Source: Tupaia tana (lineage: Eukaryota; Chordata; Mammalia; Scandentia; Tupaiidae). Taken from it: a stretch of 64,000 bases of DNA. This document shows positions 32,388 through 43,625 of the stretch, piece after piece. Location: positions 194,426,449-194,490,448 of the forward strand of contig JAKSZU010000006.1 in assembly GCA_026018925.1 (NCBI GenBank). Direction: 5' to 3'. The translations under genes were made by a program, and so were the position numbers. Position 1 is the stretch's first letter. The number at the start of each line of letters is the position of its first letter. The notes beneath the pieces were generated by a model. It had not been told where the DNA came from. It saw only the letters and a list, made by a program, of their open reading frames with translations, and did not search any database.

Positions 32388-32479
32388 TGAGAAAGCAATT
32401 TGCCAGGTCCAGAACTTGAACCACAGTTGGTCATGTGGGTTTCCAGTGCTCTTAACCACCACGCCACATGCCAGTCCCA
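32293..32479 (-). mobile_element. tRNA-derived SINE, short type
   Basis: (AATT)n-like tail, TTAGACCAGAGAGGGACAG, an expanded (GA)n at 32335-32383, then the head to CCAGTCCC. Target repeat TGCTTTTTAATTTT at 32279-32292 and 32480-32493. Confidence 0.88.
32335..32383. repeat. (GA)n microsatellite
   Basis: About 24 GA units in the CT-rich part of a short SINE. Confidence 0.92.
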
Positions 32480-32493
32480 TGCTTTTTAATTTT

Positions 32494-32968
32494 TTTAAGC
32501 TCTCTCCAGCTCAGCTATTTTCTGTGACCCTTTTTCCCTATTTATTTATTTATTTGATGAAGGAAGTGAGAGTGGGAGAAAACCAGATCAAAAAAGAAAA
32601 AGAAAAAGATTTCCTTTCTGATATAGATGTGCAAGTAATGTATCTTTTTATAAAGTGATTTATCTAAAGATAAAGGTGTCTGTGGATACCTATGAAATAT
32701 AGCTCTTGCATAAATGAATAATGATGCATGGTTGTTCTAGCTAGGTGCATCATCGTATGTAATGGAAAAAGAAATCCTGCTATTTGGGAACAGGTTCTTA
32801 TATGCGATTTTAAAGGTTTGCTGCTAACTACTTATTAGTAAGAAAATGATATGATTCATTTTAGAAATTTTATTTTGATCAATTTTATAATTGGTTAATT
32901 GTCATATTAAACACATATACATCTTACCAAATATTTAAGCAGCAGTAAATTTTGTAATGGAAAAAATA
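32494..32968. other. Unassigned AT-rich sequence
   Basis: A SINE-tail-like scrap is at 32540-32620 (TTATTTATTTATTTG, AAGTGAGAGTGGG); the rest is not recognised. Confidence 0.4.
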
Positions 32969-32980
32969 ATGAAGCTTTTA

Positions 32981-33248
32981 TTTATTTATTTATTTATTTA
33001 TTTGTTTGTTTGTTTTTGAGAGGTTTTTACTATAGGGTGTGTGCGCTTGCCAGAAAGACAGAGAGAGACAGAGAGATAGAAAGTGAGAAATCACCCTCCA
33101 GGGGAGATGGCCACACCACAATCCCTTCTCCTCCATTCTCCTCTTGGGATCTTGGGCATACATATTTAAGCCACTGGGTCTGGGACTCAAACTGCAGTCG
33201 ACTACATTGGAGTCCAGCAACATAGCCATTACACCAACTACTGGTCCC
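32981..33248 (-). mobile_element. tRNA-derived SINE, long subfamily A-like
   Basis: (TTTA)n tail, CTATAGGGTGTGTGCGC, CTCCAGGGGAGATGG, CTACTGGTCCC, reversed. The GCACGCACACGC stretch is deleted. Target repeat ATGAAGCTTTTA / ATGAAGCTATTA at 32969-32980 and 33249-33260. Confidence 0.9.
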
Positions 33249-33260
33249 ATGAAGCTATTA

Positions 33261-33985
33261 TTATATATTAATAATTTTTTAGTTAATTGCCAAATAATCT
33301 CCATTTTAAGTACTTTAGGAATATGATTATTTTCAAGTAAATCAGATACTTTCTAATTTTAAGTGATCCTTCTACCACCATCAGGAGTAAAATAATATTG
33401 GGCTATTGTGAAAGTTATGATGCATTTTTGCACAGAAAAACAGAAAAATATGTCATGACTTTCCCAGCAACCTAATAATTTCTCTTGTCCACTTCAACCA
33501 TTTGGTGGAGAAAGAGCAAGTTGTTACACATGTTATTTGTTAGTAGTAAGAAATTTAAACTGGTATATAGTGAACCATAATTTGTAATAAGTTACAATTT
33601 TTTAAAAAAATGAATGTAAAAAAGACAGGGATTTTACATGTAACACTTGCAATGAGTTCTTAAGCAATTACTGGTATCAGAATATAGCCATACAAGTTAT
33701 TTCACAGTCAATTTGAATCTCAATTTGCAATAAACATCTTTGTATTATTCAATTAATTCATAGTAATAATCCTGATAAGGAGACACTGATATGTTTTCAA
33801 ACACTTAAACACACACATAAACATATACGCATATACCAAGTCATAGGTTCAAATATTTCTTTATCCAACACCCTTCAATTCAGTCTAGAGTTGTCGAGTC
33901 TGAAAAGTAGTGCACTATTCTCAGACTATTTTAGACATTTTAAAAGCAAAAATGATGGCTCTTATACTTTTTAAAGACTTTATGA
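33261..33985. other. Unassigned AT-rich sequence
   Basis: No repeat or gene recognised. Confidence 0.4.
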
Positions 33986-33989
33986 ACAA

Positions 33990-34365
33990 GATGTTATGAT
34001 TTGGATAATGATTTGTCCCCAAGAGTTCATGTTTTGGTAGCTTGGCTCCAAGAATAACAGCTTTGGGAGGAGGTGAGACTTTTAAGAGGTGGGTTCTATT
34101 GGGAGGGCACCATCTGATTGGCAGGAGGAATGGGAGGGACAAGCAAAGGAAGAAATTCTGCTTCTGTTCTCTTTGCACATACCCATTCTCCTCTCTGCCT
34201 GGGTCAGTCACATTGTAATGTAACATCAGAGGCTTGTGTGATGCTGGATCCATGCCTTTTGACTTCAGCCACTACAATCAGAAGTTAAATAATTCTCTAT
34301 TTTTTATAAATCACCCAGTCTCAGGTACTTCTCTTTAGAAAAACAAAAATGGACTAAGGCACAAG
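33990..34365 (+). mobile_element. MST/MLT1-like LTR (ERVL-MaLR)
   Basis: TTATGATTTGGATAATGATTTG, CCCCAAGAGTTCATG, GTCAGTCACATTG, TTTTTTATAAATCACCCAGTC, TCAGGTACTTCTCTTTAG and AAAAATGGACTAAGGCA give both ends of a MaLR LTR. Confidence 0.82.
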
Positions 34366-34437
34366 AATATTTAAGTATAAAATTCAGATATCCCTCAATT
34401 AATTAGAACTACATAAATACATAAATATACCAGTACA

Positions 34438-34679
34438 GGGGCCAGCAATTAGTGTAATGGCTATGTCGCTGAACTCCCATGTAGCAGACTGCGATTCAAG
34501 TCCTGGACCCTGTGGCTTAAACTCACGCCCGGGGGAGAGGAGAATGGAGGAGAAGGGAATTGCGGCATGGCCATCCCCCCGGGGGGTGATTTCTCGCTTT
34601 CTATCTCTCTGTCTCTCTCTCTGTCTTTCTGGCGAGCGCACGCGCCCTATAGAAATAACCTCTCAAAAAAAAAATATAT
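34438..34679 (+). mobile_element. tRNA-derived SINE, long subfamily A, internal deletion
   Basis: GGGGCCAGCAATTAGTG head, GATTCAAGTCC, CTTAAACTCACGCCCGGGGG then AGAGGAGAATGGAGG. The GTGCGTGCGTGCCCAAGATC segment is missing. Target repeat AATATACCAGTACA / ATATACCAGTATA. Confidence 0.88.
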
Positions 34680-34688
34680 ATATATATA
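34674..34688. repeat. (AT)n tract at SINE tail
   Basis: Short TA run between the A-tail and the target repeat. Confidence 0.7.
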
Positions 34689-34779
34689 CCAGTATATACC
34701 ATTTTGTAAGCATTGTGCTTTTTTTTTTTTTTAAATTTCAATTTGTTCTTCTGATTTAGTTACCAATAAGAAATAATTC

Positions 34780-35003
34780 TAGCCACAGTGGTATGGTAAT
34801 AGCCCAACACTTCACAATGCTAGAGGCCATATGGAAGATTGAGTTTTAGTTCCTGGGTCAACTTGTACATTCTATGTGCACAGGCCATTATTCTGACTGG
34901 CTGGGAAAGTCTGGGGGTAGAGTGGATTGCAGCATGAGACCTTCTGAGGGCTATTCTCCCCTCTCTCTCAATAAATAAGTGAATAAACTTCAAAACAAAA
35001 TAA
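34780..35003 (+). mobile_element. tRNA-SINE type D
   Basis: AGCCACAGTGGTATGGTAAT head, GTTTTAGTTCCTGGGTC at the B-box place, TGACTGGCTGGGAAAG, ATTGCAGCATGAGACC, CAATAAATAAGTGAATAAAC tail. Confidence 0.6.
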
Positions 35004-35079
35004 GATCCAACCAGAAGTAGCAGCAATTTCATGAGGTACCATTTTAGGGAGGCTTTCGTTATGGCAGGCCTGTCCTGAA

Positions 35080-35228
35080 CACATACCGTGTAATTTTTAC
35101 AATATGCCAGTAACTTTGGGGTTACTAATCTGATCTTATAGATGAAGTCACAGATCTAAAAAGGAGCAGAGCCAAATTTGAACTGAGCTCCATTTTACTC
35201 CGAGCCTGTATTTGCAGTTTAAGAATTG
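35080..35228 (-). mobile_element. MIR SINE fragment
   Basis: CTTATAGATGAAGTCACAG, AGCAGAGCCAAATTTGAAC and TGAGCTCC match the reversed MIR. Confidence 0.7.
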
Positions 35229-35374
35229 TGGCTCTGAAACAGCACAGGCAGTCGTGTCCTATTTACTGAAATACTTGTGTCTTGCCAAATTTATTATAAA
35301 GTGAGTTTTTCTGAAGGAAACTCCAGTTGCCAATGGTTGATGTTATACAACCTGAGACTATTTACCAGAATACA

Positions 35375-35470
35375 GGTTTTATAAGGGAGAGGCCATGTCT
35401 GTTTTTTCACTATAGAGAGTATACCTGGCAGATGGAGAGTATTCAGTAAGTATTTGCTGACTGAATTAAC
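35375..35470 (+). mobile_element. L2-like 3' end
   Basis: AGGGAGAGGCCATGTCTG, TACCTGGCAG and TTCAGTAAGTATTTGCTGAC resemble the L2 tail. Confidence 0.55.
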
Positions 35471-35847
35471 TGCAGGAAAAAAAAAATACCCTGTAGATGT
35501 AATAGCAGCTTAGTTAAGAGTTCAGAAAAGAATAGCATGCATTTTAAAGAACAAATTTCTAGTAAAACTAAACTTATTCTATATGGTTACACGTTCATAT
35601 TAGTACACTCTTTTTGTTACATCTCAAGTAAGTAATAAAGTATGTTCAAAAACTAAATATAATATATGTCAGGAATTTGGATATGACGAACACTTGCTTT
35701 ATAATTTTTTTCCATTATAAAGGTTCTCAAGTCTTAAAATTTAAGCAATTTTGATAAATTTTCATTGGTTTCAATTTATTTGGATATGTATATCTTCAAA
35801 TTAAGAATAGATTTATTTTATTTATTTATTTAGCTTTATTTGTTATT
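35471..35847. other. Unassigned AT-rich sequence
   Basis: Nothing recognised. Confidence 0.4.
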
Positions 35848-35983
35848 ATTATTTTTGAACTTAACTGAAGAGAGACAGAGAGAGAGAGAAAGACAAAGTG
35901 AGAAAGCAAGCTATCAAGTCCAGGACTCAAATTGCAGTCAGCCACATGAAGTCCACCTTAACCACCATACCACCTGCCGGCCC
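35848..35983 (-). mobile_element. tRNA-derived SINE, short type, diverged
   Basis: TTGAACTTAACTGAAGAGAGAC, GTGAGAAAGCAAG, AGTCCAGGACTCAAATTGCAG and CCACCTGCCGGCCCC, reversed. Confidence 0.75.
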
Positions 35984-36001
35984 CCAAGAATAAATTTCTT
36001 T

Positions 36002-36262
36002 TTTTTTTTGGAGAGGTCTTTCGCTATAGGGCGCGTGCGCTCACCAGACAGACAGAGACAGACAGAGAGACAGAAAGTGAGAAATCACCCCCCAGGGGGG
36101 ATGGCCACGCCGCAATCCCTTCTCCTCTATTCTCCTCTTGGGATCTTGGGCACACATGCACACACACCCAGCGTGAGTTTTAAGCCACCAGGTCTGGGAC
36201 GCAAACCGCGGTTGACTACGTGGGAGTCCAGTGACATAGCCATTACGCTAACTGCTGGTCCC
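36002..36262 (-). mobile_element. tRNA-derived SINE, long type, mixed A/B sites
   Basis: GATGGCCACG and GGTCCC are A-like; GTTTTAAGCC and GACGCAAACC are B-like. Target repeat TAAATTTCTTT at 35990-36001 and 36263-36274. Confidence 0.92.
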
Positions 36263-36274
36263 TAAATTTCTTTA

Positions 36275-36722
36275 CTTTTAGCTGCCACTGAAGCTTGATT
36301 TCTTTCTACTCTGGTAACATTTTGTAACCTCTTTTAATCTGCCTGTAAAATCAGTGAATCTGAATTCTATCTCTTTCTTGTGCACTGCCTTTATTCTTCT
36401 GTAAGCATCTTAAATTCAGGGACATTGCGGTGCTTACCATTGCGGCTTCAGAGTTTACCTGAAATCTGGCCTATGGTAGTGGAAAGGAAAGAAAGGAAGG
36501 CAGTGAGAGAAAGAGAGGACAAGAAAAAGGGAAGGGGAAAATAGGAAAGGAAGCAAGATGGGAGGCAGAAAGAAAGAGAAAAAGTTACTTTTTGGATTGA
36601 AAGAGATAATGTCAAGGATCAACAATGCTGAATCCTTGCTTAGAAATTCAGATCTATGGTAACATTTACCAAGATATTTAAAAGTCAAAAAACTACCCAG
36701 CATCCAACAAGGATGGCACATT
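36275..36722. other. Unassigned sequence
   Basis: A GA-rich purine stretch is at 36481-36585; no gene or repeat name. Confidence 0.45.
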
Positions 36723-36737
36723 AATAATTGCCACTGC

Positions 36738-36923
36738 TAGGGCTGAGAAGTGATGTGGTGGTTAAGGTCGTTGGACTCCCCACATGGTCAACTGTGGTTC
36801 GAGTCCCAGACCTGGTGACTTACTTTCTCACTTTCCCTCTCTCTCTCTTCGCTCTGTCTCTCTCTGGTCAAATTAAAATAAATTAATAAATAAATAAAGT
36901 TAAATAAAATAATTATTTAAAAA
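36738..36923 (+). mobile_element. tRNA-derived SINE, short type
   Basis: AGGGCTGAGAAGTGATGTGG, GGTTCGAGTCCCAGACC (perfect B box), then CTTACTTTCTCAC, CT-rich run, TGGTCAAATTAAAATAAATT. Target repeat AATAATTGCCACT at 36723-36735 and 36924-36936. Confidence 0.88.
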
Positions 36924-37199
36924 AATAATTGCCACTTCTGAGTAAGGCTTGTGTTTTATATACTTCAAATAGGGTTTATCGAGCCTAGGGAAGTGCTAAT
37001 AATTATCTGACATTTTACTACAATCCATAAATTGCAAGATTAGTGGAATCATTCAGATCACTGACAGAATACATTTATTGGTAGCTACATTCTTCACATT
37101 CTCCAAGTTTCTGGGTGAGATTCGGTATTTTTGACCAATTGGAATTTCTATTATAATAATTTTGATTTAGTATCATATGAAGTTTGGTAATACTTTATT

Positions 37200-37372
37200 T
37201 ATTTTTTTTTAAAATTTTATTTATTCATTCATTTATTCTAATTTGACCAGAGAGAGACACACACAGAAAGAAAGAGAGAGGGAAAGTGAGAAAGCAAGGC
37301 ACCAGGTCCAGGACTTGAACCATGGCCGGCCATGTGGGAGTATCCAGCGCCTTAACCACCATGCCACCTGCT
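37200..37372 (-). mobile_element. tRNA-derived SINE, short type
   Basis: TTCTAATTTGACCAGAGAGAG, AAAGCAAGGCACC, GGACTTGAACCATGG and CACCTGC, reversed. Target repeat TGGTAATACTTTATT at 37185-37199 and 37373-37387. Confidence 0.9.
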
Positions 37373-37437
37373 GGTAATACTTTATTCATGTGTACCTTAA
37401 GTACTTTAATCCTTCCAAACACAAACTTCTAATTTTT

Positions 37438-37660
37438 AAAGTTTATTTACTTTCTGAGTGAGAACTAGGTAGAGAAAGAGAGAGAGAAAGACCTTTGAAA
37501 GGAATTTTGCACCATGATTCTCTCTTCAGTCCTACAACCTCTCCAGTCCTACAAGATCACAAGTGCCTGGTGTGCCCCACGTGATGTTCAGGTGTTCTTG
37601 GGACATGAACCTGGAACACATGGTCTCCAGCATTTCATCTGCTGCCTGTGCTACCATGTT
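37438..37660 (-). mobile_element. tRNA-SINE type D
   Basis: GTTTATTTACTTTCTGAGTG, TTTGCACCATGATTC, ACAAGATCACAAGTGCC, GGGACATGAACCTGG and GCTGCCTGTGCTACCATG, reversed. Confidence 0.6.
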
Positions 37661-37929
37661 TGTGATTCTTCAAAGATCTGCAAATAGAACTACCATACAA
37701 TTCCCAATTCATGACAGGTCTTAGTACCACAGCAAATTGGCTCCATCTTCCTGGTTCCTCTGTAAATTAGTGAAGAGAAGGAAAGAGGGGAGAATAAAAG
37801 TCAGCAAAGGAGATAGGGAAAGACTCAGGTCATTGGAAACTGCTAGCAACCCTGCTTAGTTTCTGAAGTCACTACATTCAATGACTGTATTTTATAACAT
37901 AGTTCACATAGTTCTTTTCTTTTCTTCTT

Positions 37930-38153
37930 TCTTTTTTTTGGAGAGGTTTTTGCTCACCAGAAAGACACAGACAGAGAAACAGAAAGTGAGAAATCATGAC
38001 CACACCACAATCCCTTCTCCATTCTCCTCTCAGGATCTTGGGCACGCACACACACGTGCCCGGTGTGAGTTTAAGCCACCGGGTCCGGGACACGAACTGC
38101 GGTTGACTACATGGGAGTCCAGTGACATAGCCATTATGCTAACTGCTTGTCCC
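37930..38153 (-). mobile_element. tRNA-derived SINE, long type, two internal deletions
   Basis: GGAGAGGTTTTTGCTCACCAG lacks ATAGGGCGCGTGCG, and AGAAATCATGACCACACC lacks the C/G palindrome. The head ends AACTGCTTGTCCC. Confidence 0.88.
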
Positions 38154-38880
38154 TATAAAAGCCTTAATGACAATCTATGGTAGTAGTGCATGCTGGATTA
38201 TGACACTATGAAATTGCTTAAAGGAAGCTGTCCTTCAGAAAAACTAATGTATTAAATTCCCTGACATTCTCCTAATCCCAACACAGTGTTTTCTTATTGC
38301 TTCCAAAGTCATTAGGAGCCAACTTTAGTTAATAAAATAAACCTATCAACACTTGGTGATGAACATAGGATTTTACAAACTCCATCCTACTTAAAATGAA
38401 ATCTTTTAAAAAAATCTTAAGTGATTATTTTCTATAGTATTTGACCATGACCCTATTTTAATTGAATTTCATTAGAAAACTACAGAAAATGTATCTAGTT
38501 GAACGTTTTTATTAGTTTTCAACTTCTTGTGCAGTTATTGCCAGATTCTAGATAGATCTGACTGTGAATTATGGGATTCTTCCTTAGTGTCACAAATTGG
38601 TTCTAAATCATCAGCTCCACAGCACTGGCAGAAATTGCTGCGTAGTCAATATGAAAGATGCTTCACTTTAATTGGTCAACTAGTAATCATTTTCATTTGG
38701 GAATGCATAATGGTAATTACTTTATTTTTACATATGAGATATTTTGGGGAGAACTTTGATTTTTTTTTTAATGTAAATAAATTATTCTAGCAAGTTAGAA
38801 ATTGAATTCTCTGTAGAATGTGCATTTCTCTCTCTCAATTAATGAAGATAACCATAATGAAAGCAAAATCATTTGGGATT
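38154..38880. other. Unassigned sequence
   Basis: No repeat or coding signal recognised. Confidence 0.45.
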
Positions 38881-38897
38881 AAAAAATTTTCTTTTCA

Positions 38898-39074
38898 GGA
38901 CCAGCAGGTGGCATGGTGATTAAGGTGCTAGATACTCCCACATGGCTAATCATGGTTCGAGTCTTGGAGGTGGCTTGCTTTCTCACTTCCCCTCTCTCTC
39001 TGTCTCTTTCTCTCTCTCTGTCTCTCTCTAGTCAAATTAAAATGAATGAATGAAAAAAATTAAATAAATAATTA
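38898..39074 (+). mobile_element. tRNA-derived SINE, short type
   Basis: GGACCAGCAGGTGGCATGG head, GGTTCGAGTC, GGTGGCTTGCTTTCTCAC, CT-rich run, TAGTCAAATTAAAATGAATG. The 17-bp target repeat is exact at 38881-38897 and 39075-39091. Confidence 0.92.
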
Positions 39075-39091
39075 AAAAAATTTTCTTTTCA

Positions 39092-39340
39092 ATTACCAGA
39101 GTGCACATGCTGTCACCAGAGGCAGACAAAAAGAGAGAGAAAGCACCTTCTTGAACAGGTCATGCTGCATACTTTCATACTTTCTCCTCCATTTCTCTAT
39201 CCCATCAGGTTTTGGGGCATGCACATGCAGATTCCTAACATGTTTTTCAAGCCACTGGGGTTGGGATTTACATCATCTCGTTCATGTGGAATCTAACTAC
39301 GTATGTGCAAGGCTTAACTGCTGTGCTACAGGGCCAGCCA
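39092..39340 (-). mobile_element. tRNA-SINE, old (type C-like)
   Basis: GTGCACATGCTGTCACCAGAG, GGTCATGCTGCATAC, GGGGCATGCACATGC and TGCTACAGGGCCAGCC, reversed and decayed. Confidence 0.65.
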
Positions 39341-39679
39341 TCATTTGAGATTTTTATAAATGGAATCAAACATGATTGTTAATCTGTTCTATGACGTTAT
39401 TTGGAGATCTTGAGAGATTTAAGATTCTCCAGTAGTTTATCATTAGGAAGAGAATATATTATACATAACAAGTAAATAATATTTATTTCATTTTCTGAAA
39501 ACTAGTTATCTACATAAAACACATGTGTATTTTCTTTGAATTATTGACTAAACATATTATGCTGCAAGATAATACCATTTCTAATGTATTTATTTGTCTC
39601 AAACCTTCAGGAAGATAATGCTAAAGCTTTCTTCCATATTGAAAAATCCTTTCAGGTAGTAGATAACATAAATTCCTAT

Positions 39680-39850
39680 GTGTTCAGATGATCTCATTTA
39701 ATCCTCACAGTGACTTTATGAAAGAGTTAGCATTTCTTTTAACCTCAGTTTTATAGAGAAGGAAACTGAGGTGTAAGGGGGTTCAGTGTCTAATGTTACA
39801 GTTTGTAAATGGTAGAGTCAGCTAGGCAGTCCAACTTTAGGACCAGTGTT
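39680..39850 (-). mobile_element. MIR SINE
   Basis: GATCTCATTTAATCCTCACAG, TTTTATAGAGAAGGAAACTG and AATGGTAGAGTCAGCTAGGC match MIR in reverse. Confidence 0.82.
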
Positions 39851-41430
39851 ATTGAATTCTCACAGGTTAAACAGTCAAGAGTAATTGAGTGTTTTACCTG
39901 TGAGCTGATCACTTGACAATATTATCTAAGACAAAATGACCAGATGAACTTTCAGATTTACCTCAAATGTAGGAGAGCCCTACCAAAATTGTGTCTCACA
40001 CACACTCACACACACACAGAGGATTGCCTGATAGTTCAGCACATTTTAGTTATTGCATGACTTTTGTTTTCTTGACTTGGGCTAGAAAGACTTTAACAAA
40101 GCTTCCATACATAAGAGACCAAGTAAATAAAAATCTCATATTTGTAGTGTTACACTAATAAGGTTAATAACAATAATCTACAAACATCTGCAATCATAAA
40201 ATAAAAACTTCATTACCATTTCAATGCAGTCACTACAAATCCTCAGGTTAGCCAGTACACCAGCTGTGTCCTGGTGCTTCACAACACAAAACAGCAATTC
40301 ATTCCAAATTACCACTCTCTGTTAGTGACTCTTGCTCTCTGGCTCCAATCCAAACACTCCTGCTGTTCAGGTCTATTGTTTCCCCCTCAGTAGAAACCTT
40401 TTATTTTTCTGGGAAAGCTTGAAGGATCATCTCTGAAAACTAGGCTAGTCTTCTACTTCTGATTGCTACTATTTGTCCTCTACCATTTTGGACACACTCA
40501 GCTTTCCTTTTCCTCCATCTAGTGACATTTGATATACAATTGTTTGGAATACTTCACCCAGAGAATGAAAGTTAAGGCATAAACAAAGCTTTTGCTCTTT
40601 GTAAAACGAACTAGTTCAAGATTTAGATAATGAACTTTAGTCTCCCTATAGGAGGTATGGAGTTGAGAAAACTCTCTCTCCGTTGTTTCTGCCATGGGCC
40701 TCTAAATCATCAAATTCCATATCAAATTTCAGAGAGCTTCCCTCTGAGAGTTTATGGCCTTGGAACAGCAGGTTAAAAACCAGACTGGTGGAAAATGAAG
40801 CATGATCTTTGAGTCACATGCAACACATATACTAGCTTATAGAAATTTTATACTACTTAAGAGATCATGCCTAACAAGCAGTTTATTTTTATGCTGTATA
40901 ATACTTATCTATTCTCTTTCATCTGGAGCTTAAACTTTTTTGTGATCGTGAACACAATTGAAGAGAGGGAATGAGAGGATATTTGATCTTAGCCCTGTTG
41001 ATGATATATAAGATTTCATAAAAACATTTTTTGGATTAACTCTTTCAATGCAGAAATATAACAAAGAAATTTGTTTCTCTTGAGGATATAGAAACCCAAG
41101 TCTGTTAACTGTTAAAATAGAGAATATTGAAATAGTTTATCTATTTCTAATTTTTAATCAGATAATAGAAAATATTGGGGGAAGTGTAATTTTCTATAGT
41201 ATCTTGTTATGTTGTAATAACCTATTTCTGTGTACAGATAACCTCATCCTATTTTTCCAAGGACCCTGGAGATCTTTTTACAAAAGCCTCTTCAGAGCTT
41301 TCTCTGGGAGATTTACAGAGCAGGTGGATACCCCTATTGGAACTGAGAGCTTACTTTGGAAGCTGTCTTCCTCCTGAAATATAACAGCTGATTGAACCTG
41401 AGGTTAATTCTTACAACATGTATAGCACAA
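39851..41430. other. Unassigned sequence, about 1.6 kb
   Basis: Only a (CA)n run near 39998-40018 stands out. No exon or named repeat recognised. Confidence 0.45.
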
Positions 41431-41441
41431 TTCCTCGAGGA

Positions 41442-41702
41442 TTTTTTTTTTTTTTTTGAGGTTTTTGTATAGCGTGTATGTGCTTGCCAGAAAAACAGAC
41501 AGAGACAGAGAGACAGAAAGTGAGAAATCATCCCCTGGGAGGATGGCCACGTTGCAATCCCTTCTCCTCCATTCTCCTCTCGGGATTTTGGGCACGCAAC
41601 CACACATGCCTGGCCTGAGTTTAAGCCACTGGGTCTGGGACTCGGACCACAGTCGACTACATGAGAGTTGGGCAACATAGCCATTACGCCAACTGCTGGT
41701 CC
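41442..41702 (-). mobile_element. tRNA-derived SINE, long subfamily A
   Basis: GAGGTTTTTGTATAGCGTG, CCCTGGGAGGATGGCCACG, GGACTCGGACCACAG and ACTGCTGGTCC, reversed. Some CpG decay. Confidence 0.9.
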
Positions 41703-42039
41703 TGAGGATGTGTCTATTTTGACATCATTGTGAATGAGAACTGCTCTGTTAACACAGAAGGAAACTCAGCTGAGAAGAAAAGTGGGAACTATTCATAACA
41801 CCATACACCCTTTTCCAAAAAGACTGTTATACAAATAAAGTGTTACTATATGACTAATTTACAATGGCAGAGGGTAGGAGGGTAGAAGGACCTGTCTGCA
41901 TGGTTCTGTTCTACATTTCAGAGATAGCTATTGGGGGGAAAATGGTGATAAACATGGTAATGGGACCATTTTTATAGGTTGAGCTCATTAAAATTTTCAA
42001 GGGCTGCTTCTAACTTCTGACAAGAAAATTTCCACATCT
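41703..42039. other. Unassigned sequence
   Basis: Nothing recognised. Confidence 0.4.
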
Positions 42040-42268
42040 GCCAGCCCCATAGCCTAGTGGCTAAAGGAACTGGATCCCTCATGACCAACCATGGTTCAAA
42101 TCCCACCTGGTGACTTGAAAAATACTCTAATCATGTGTGCATCTGTGTCCCAAATCTCAACAGGATGGAAAAAGGAAGGAGAAGGGATCTCCTGCTTTTT
42201 GGGAGATAACTGCTCCCTCTCTCTCTCTCTCTCTCTGGTGAGTGCACGTGCCCTCTGGCAATTGAAAA
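42040..42268 (+). mobile_element. tRNA-SINE type C
   Basis: GCCCCATAGCCTAGTGGCTAA head, GGTTCAAATCCCACC, TCATGTGTGCATCTGTGTCCC, (CT)n at about 42216-42236, GCCCTCTGGCAATTG end. A long SINE follows almost at once. Confidence 0.75.
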
Positions 42269-42275
42269 GAATTCT

Positions 42276-42522
42276 GGGGATCAACAGATGGCATAATGGT
42301 TATGTCGCTGGACTCCAACGTAGCTAACGGAGGTTCGAGTCCTGGACCTGGAGGCTTAAAACTCACATTGGGCGGATTCGCGTGCAGGCCCAAAATCCCA
42401 ACAGGAGAACGGAGAAGGGACTGTGGCATGGCAATGCCCCCTGGGGGGTAATTTCTCATTTTCTGTCTCTCTCTCTCTATCTCTCTGGTGAGCACATGTG
42501 TCCTATAGCAAAAATATCTCAG
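42276..42522 (+). mobile_element. tRNA-derived SINE, long type
   Basis: GGGGATCAACAGATGGCATAATGG head, GGTTCGAGTCCTGG, GCCCCCTGGGGGG. Target repeat AAAAGAATTCT / AAAAAAATTCT. It lies in the tail of the type C SINE. Confidence 0.86.
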
Positions 42523-42532
42523 AAAAAAATTC

Positions 42533-43365
42533 TGCAAAGAAGTATCGACATTACGATATGAAGAAGGGAACAACATTCTGAAAGCTGATTGATTTTAAAC
42601 ACAGAAGTAAGGGTTCTCCAACGTGTTATTGGGCCTCTTCGCCAGTGCTTTTATGTACTCTTTGGAAGCTAGCAACTGGTGCTTGACATATTTTTGAAGA
42701 CAGCAAAATAATGTGACACTTGTTTACGGAGTTCATCCACAGATCCTCACATTGTGGGTTGTTTTGACAATTGCTTTCTAAAAGTAGGTTTAGGACAAAT
42801 GTAGACATTCTTTGGCCTGGTTAGAGTCATCACAGAATGCCTATGTTATCAACTTCTGGCACCTAAATGCCTATTTTTAGGAAATCCTAATGAGCACGTT
42901 ATAGTTATTCTGGAGACATATCTGAGGCTCCTTTTAATTCTTAGATGATGGTTTTCCATTATGAATATGAACTCTCAGGAACAAAATTCAACTGAAATAA
43001 CTGGAAACATTTATTATGAAAGAATTACACAAAACCTTGTTTCATCATTCCAAGATATTGTATTAAACACACTAGTATAAATTTACCTTACTCACACAGA
43101 TGGTTTGCACATATTGGATTGAAAATGTGCCATTCTTAAAAGGAAATTGGAAAATTGATTCAGAACAATGGCAGTCAGGAGTTTGGGCACATGTCAATGT
43201 CAGAGAGTGATACGAGAGGTCAGATTCTGAAGAGAGGAAAACTTGGAGCAGAAAATGAATCACAAAATTCAGAGGCTCTAACTTTTTACAGGGTATGACT
43301 GTACCTTGAGCAAATAAAGGATAGAGAGAGTGGGGTAGTTAGAATACCAAAGTAAAAATGAATAG
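42533..43365. other. Unassigned sequence
   Basis: No repeat or coding signal recognised. Confidence 0.45.
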
Positions 43366-43370
43366 TTCCA

Positions 43371-43616
43371 GGACCAGCAGATGGTGTAATGGTTATGTTG
43401 CTAGACTCCCACATGGCTAACCACGGTTTGAGTCCCAGACCTGGCAGCTTGAAACACACTGGGCATGTGTGCATGCATGCCCAAAATCCTGAAAAGAGAA
43501 TGGAGAAGAAGGGATTGAGGCATGGCCATCCCCTTTGTGAGAGGTGATTTCTCACTTTCTGTCTCTCTACCTCTCTGGATAGGTCATGTGCCCTATAGCA
43601 AAAGTCTCTCTTAAAA
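43371..43616 (+). mobile_element. tRNA-derived SINE, long type, diverged
   Basis: AGGACCAGCAGATGGTGTAATGG head, GGTTTGAGTCCCAG, GCATGTGTGCATGCATGCCC. A younger B copy starts about 10 bp after its tail. Confidence 0.86.
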
Positions 43617-43625
43617 ATACAACAA

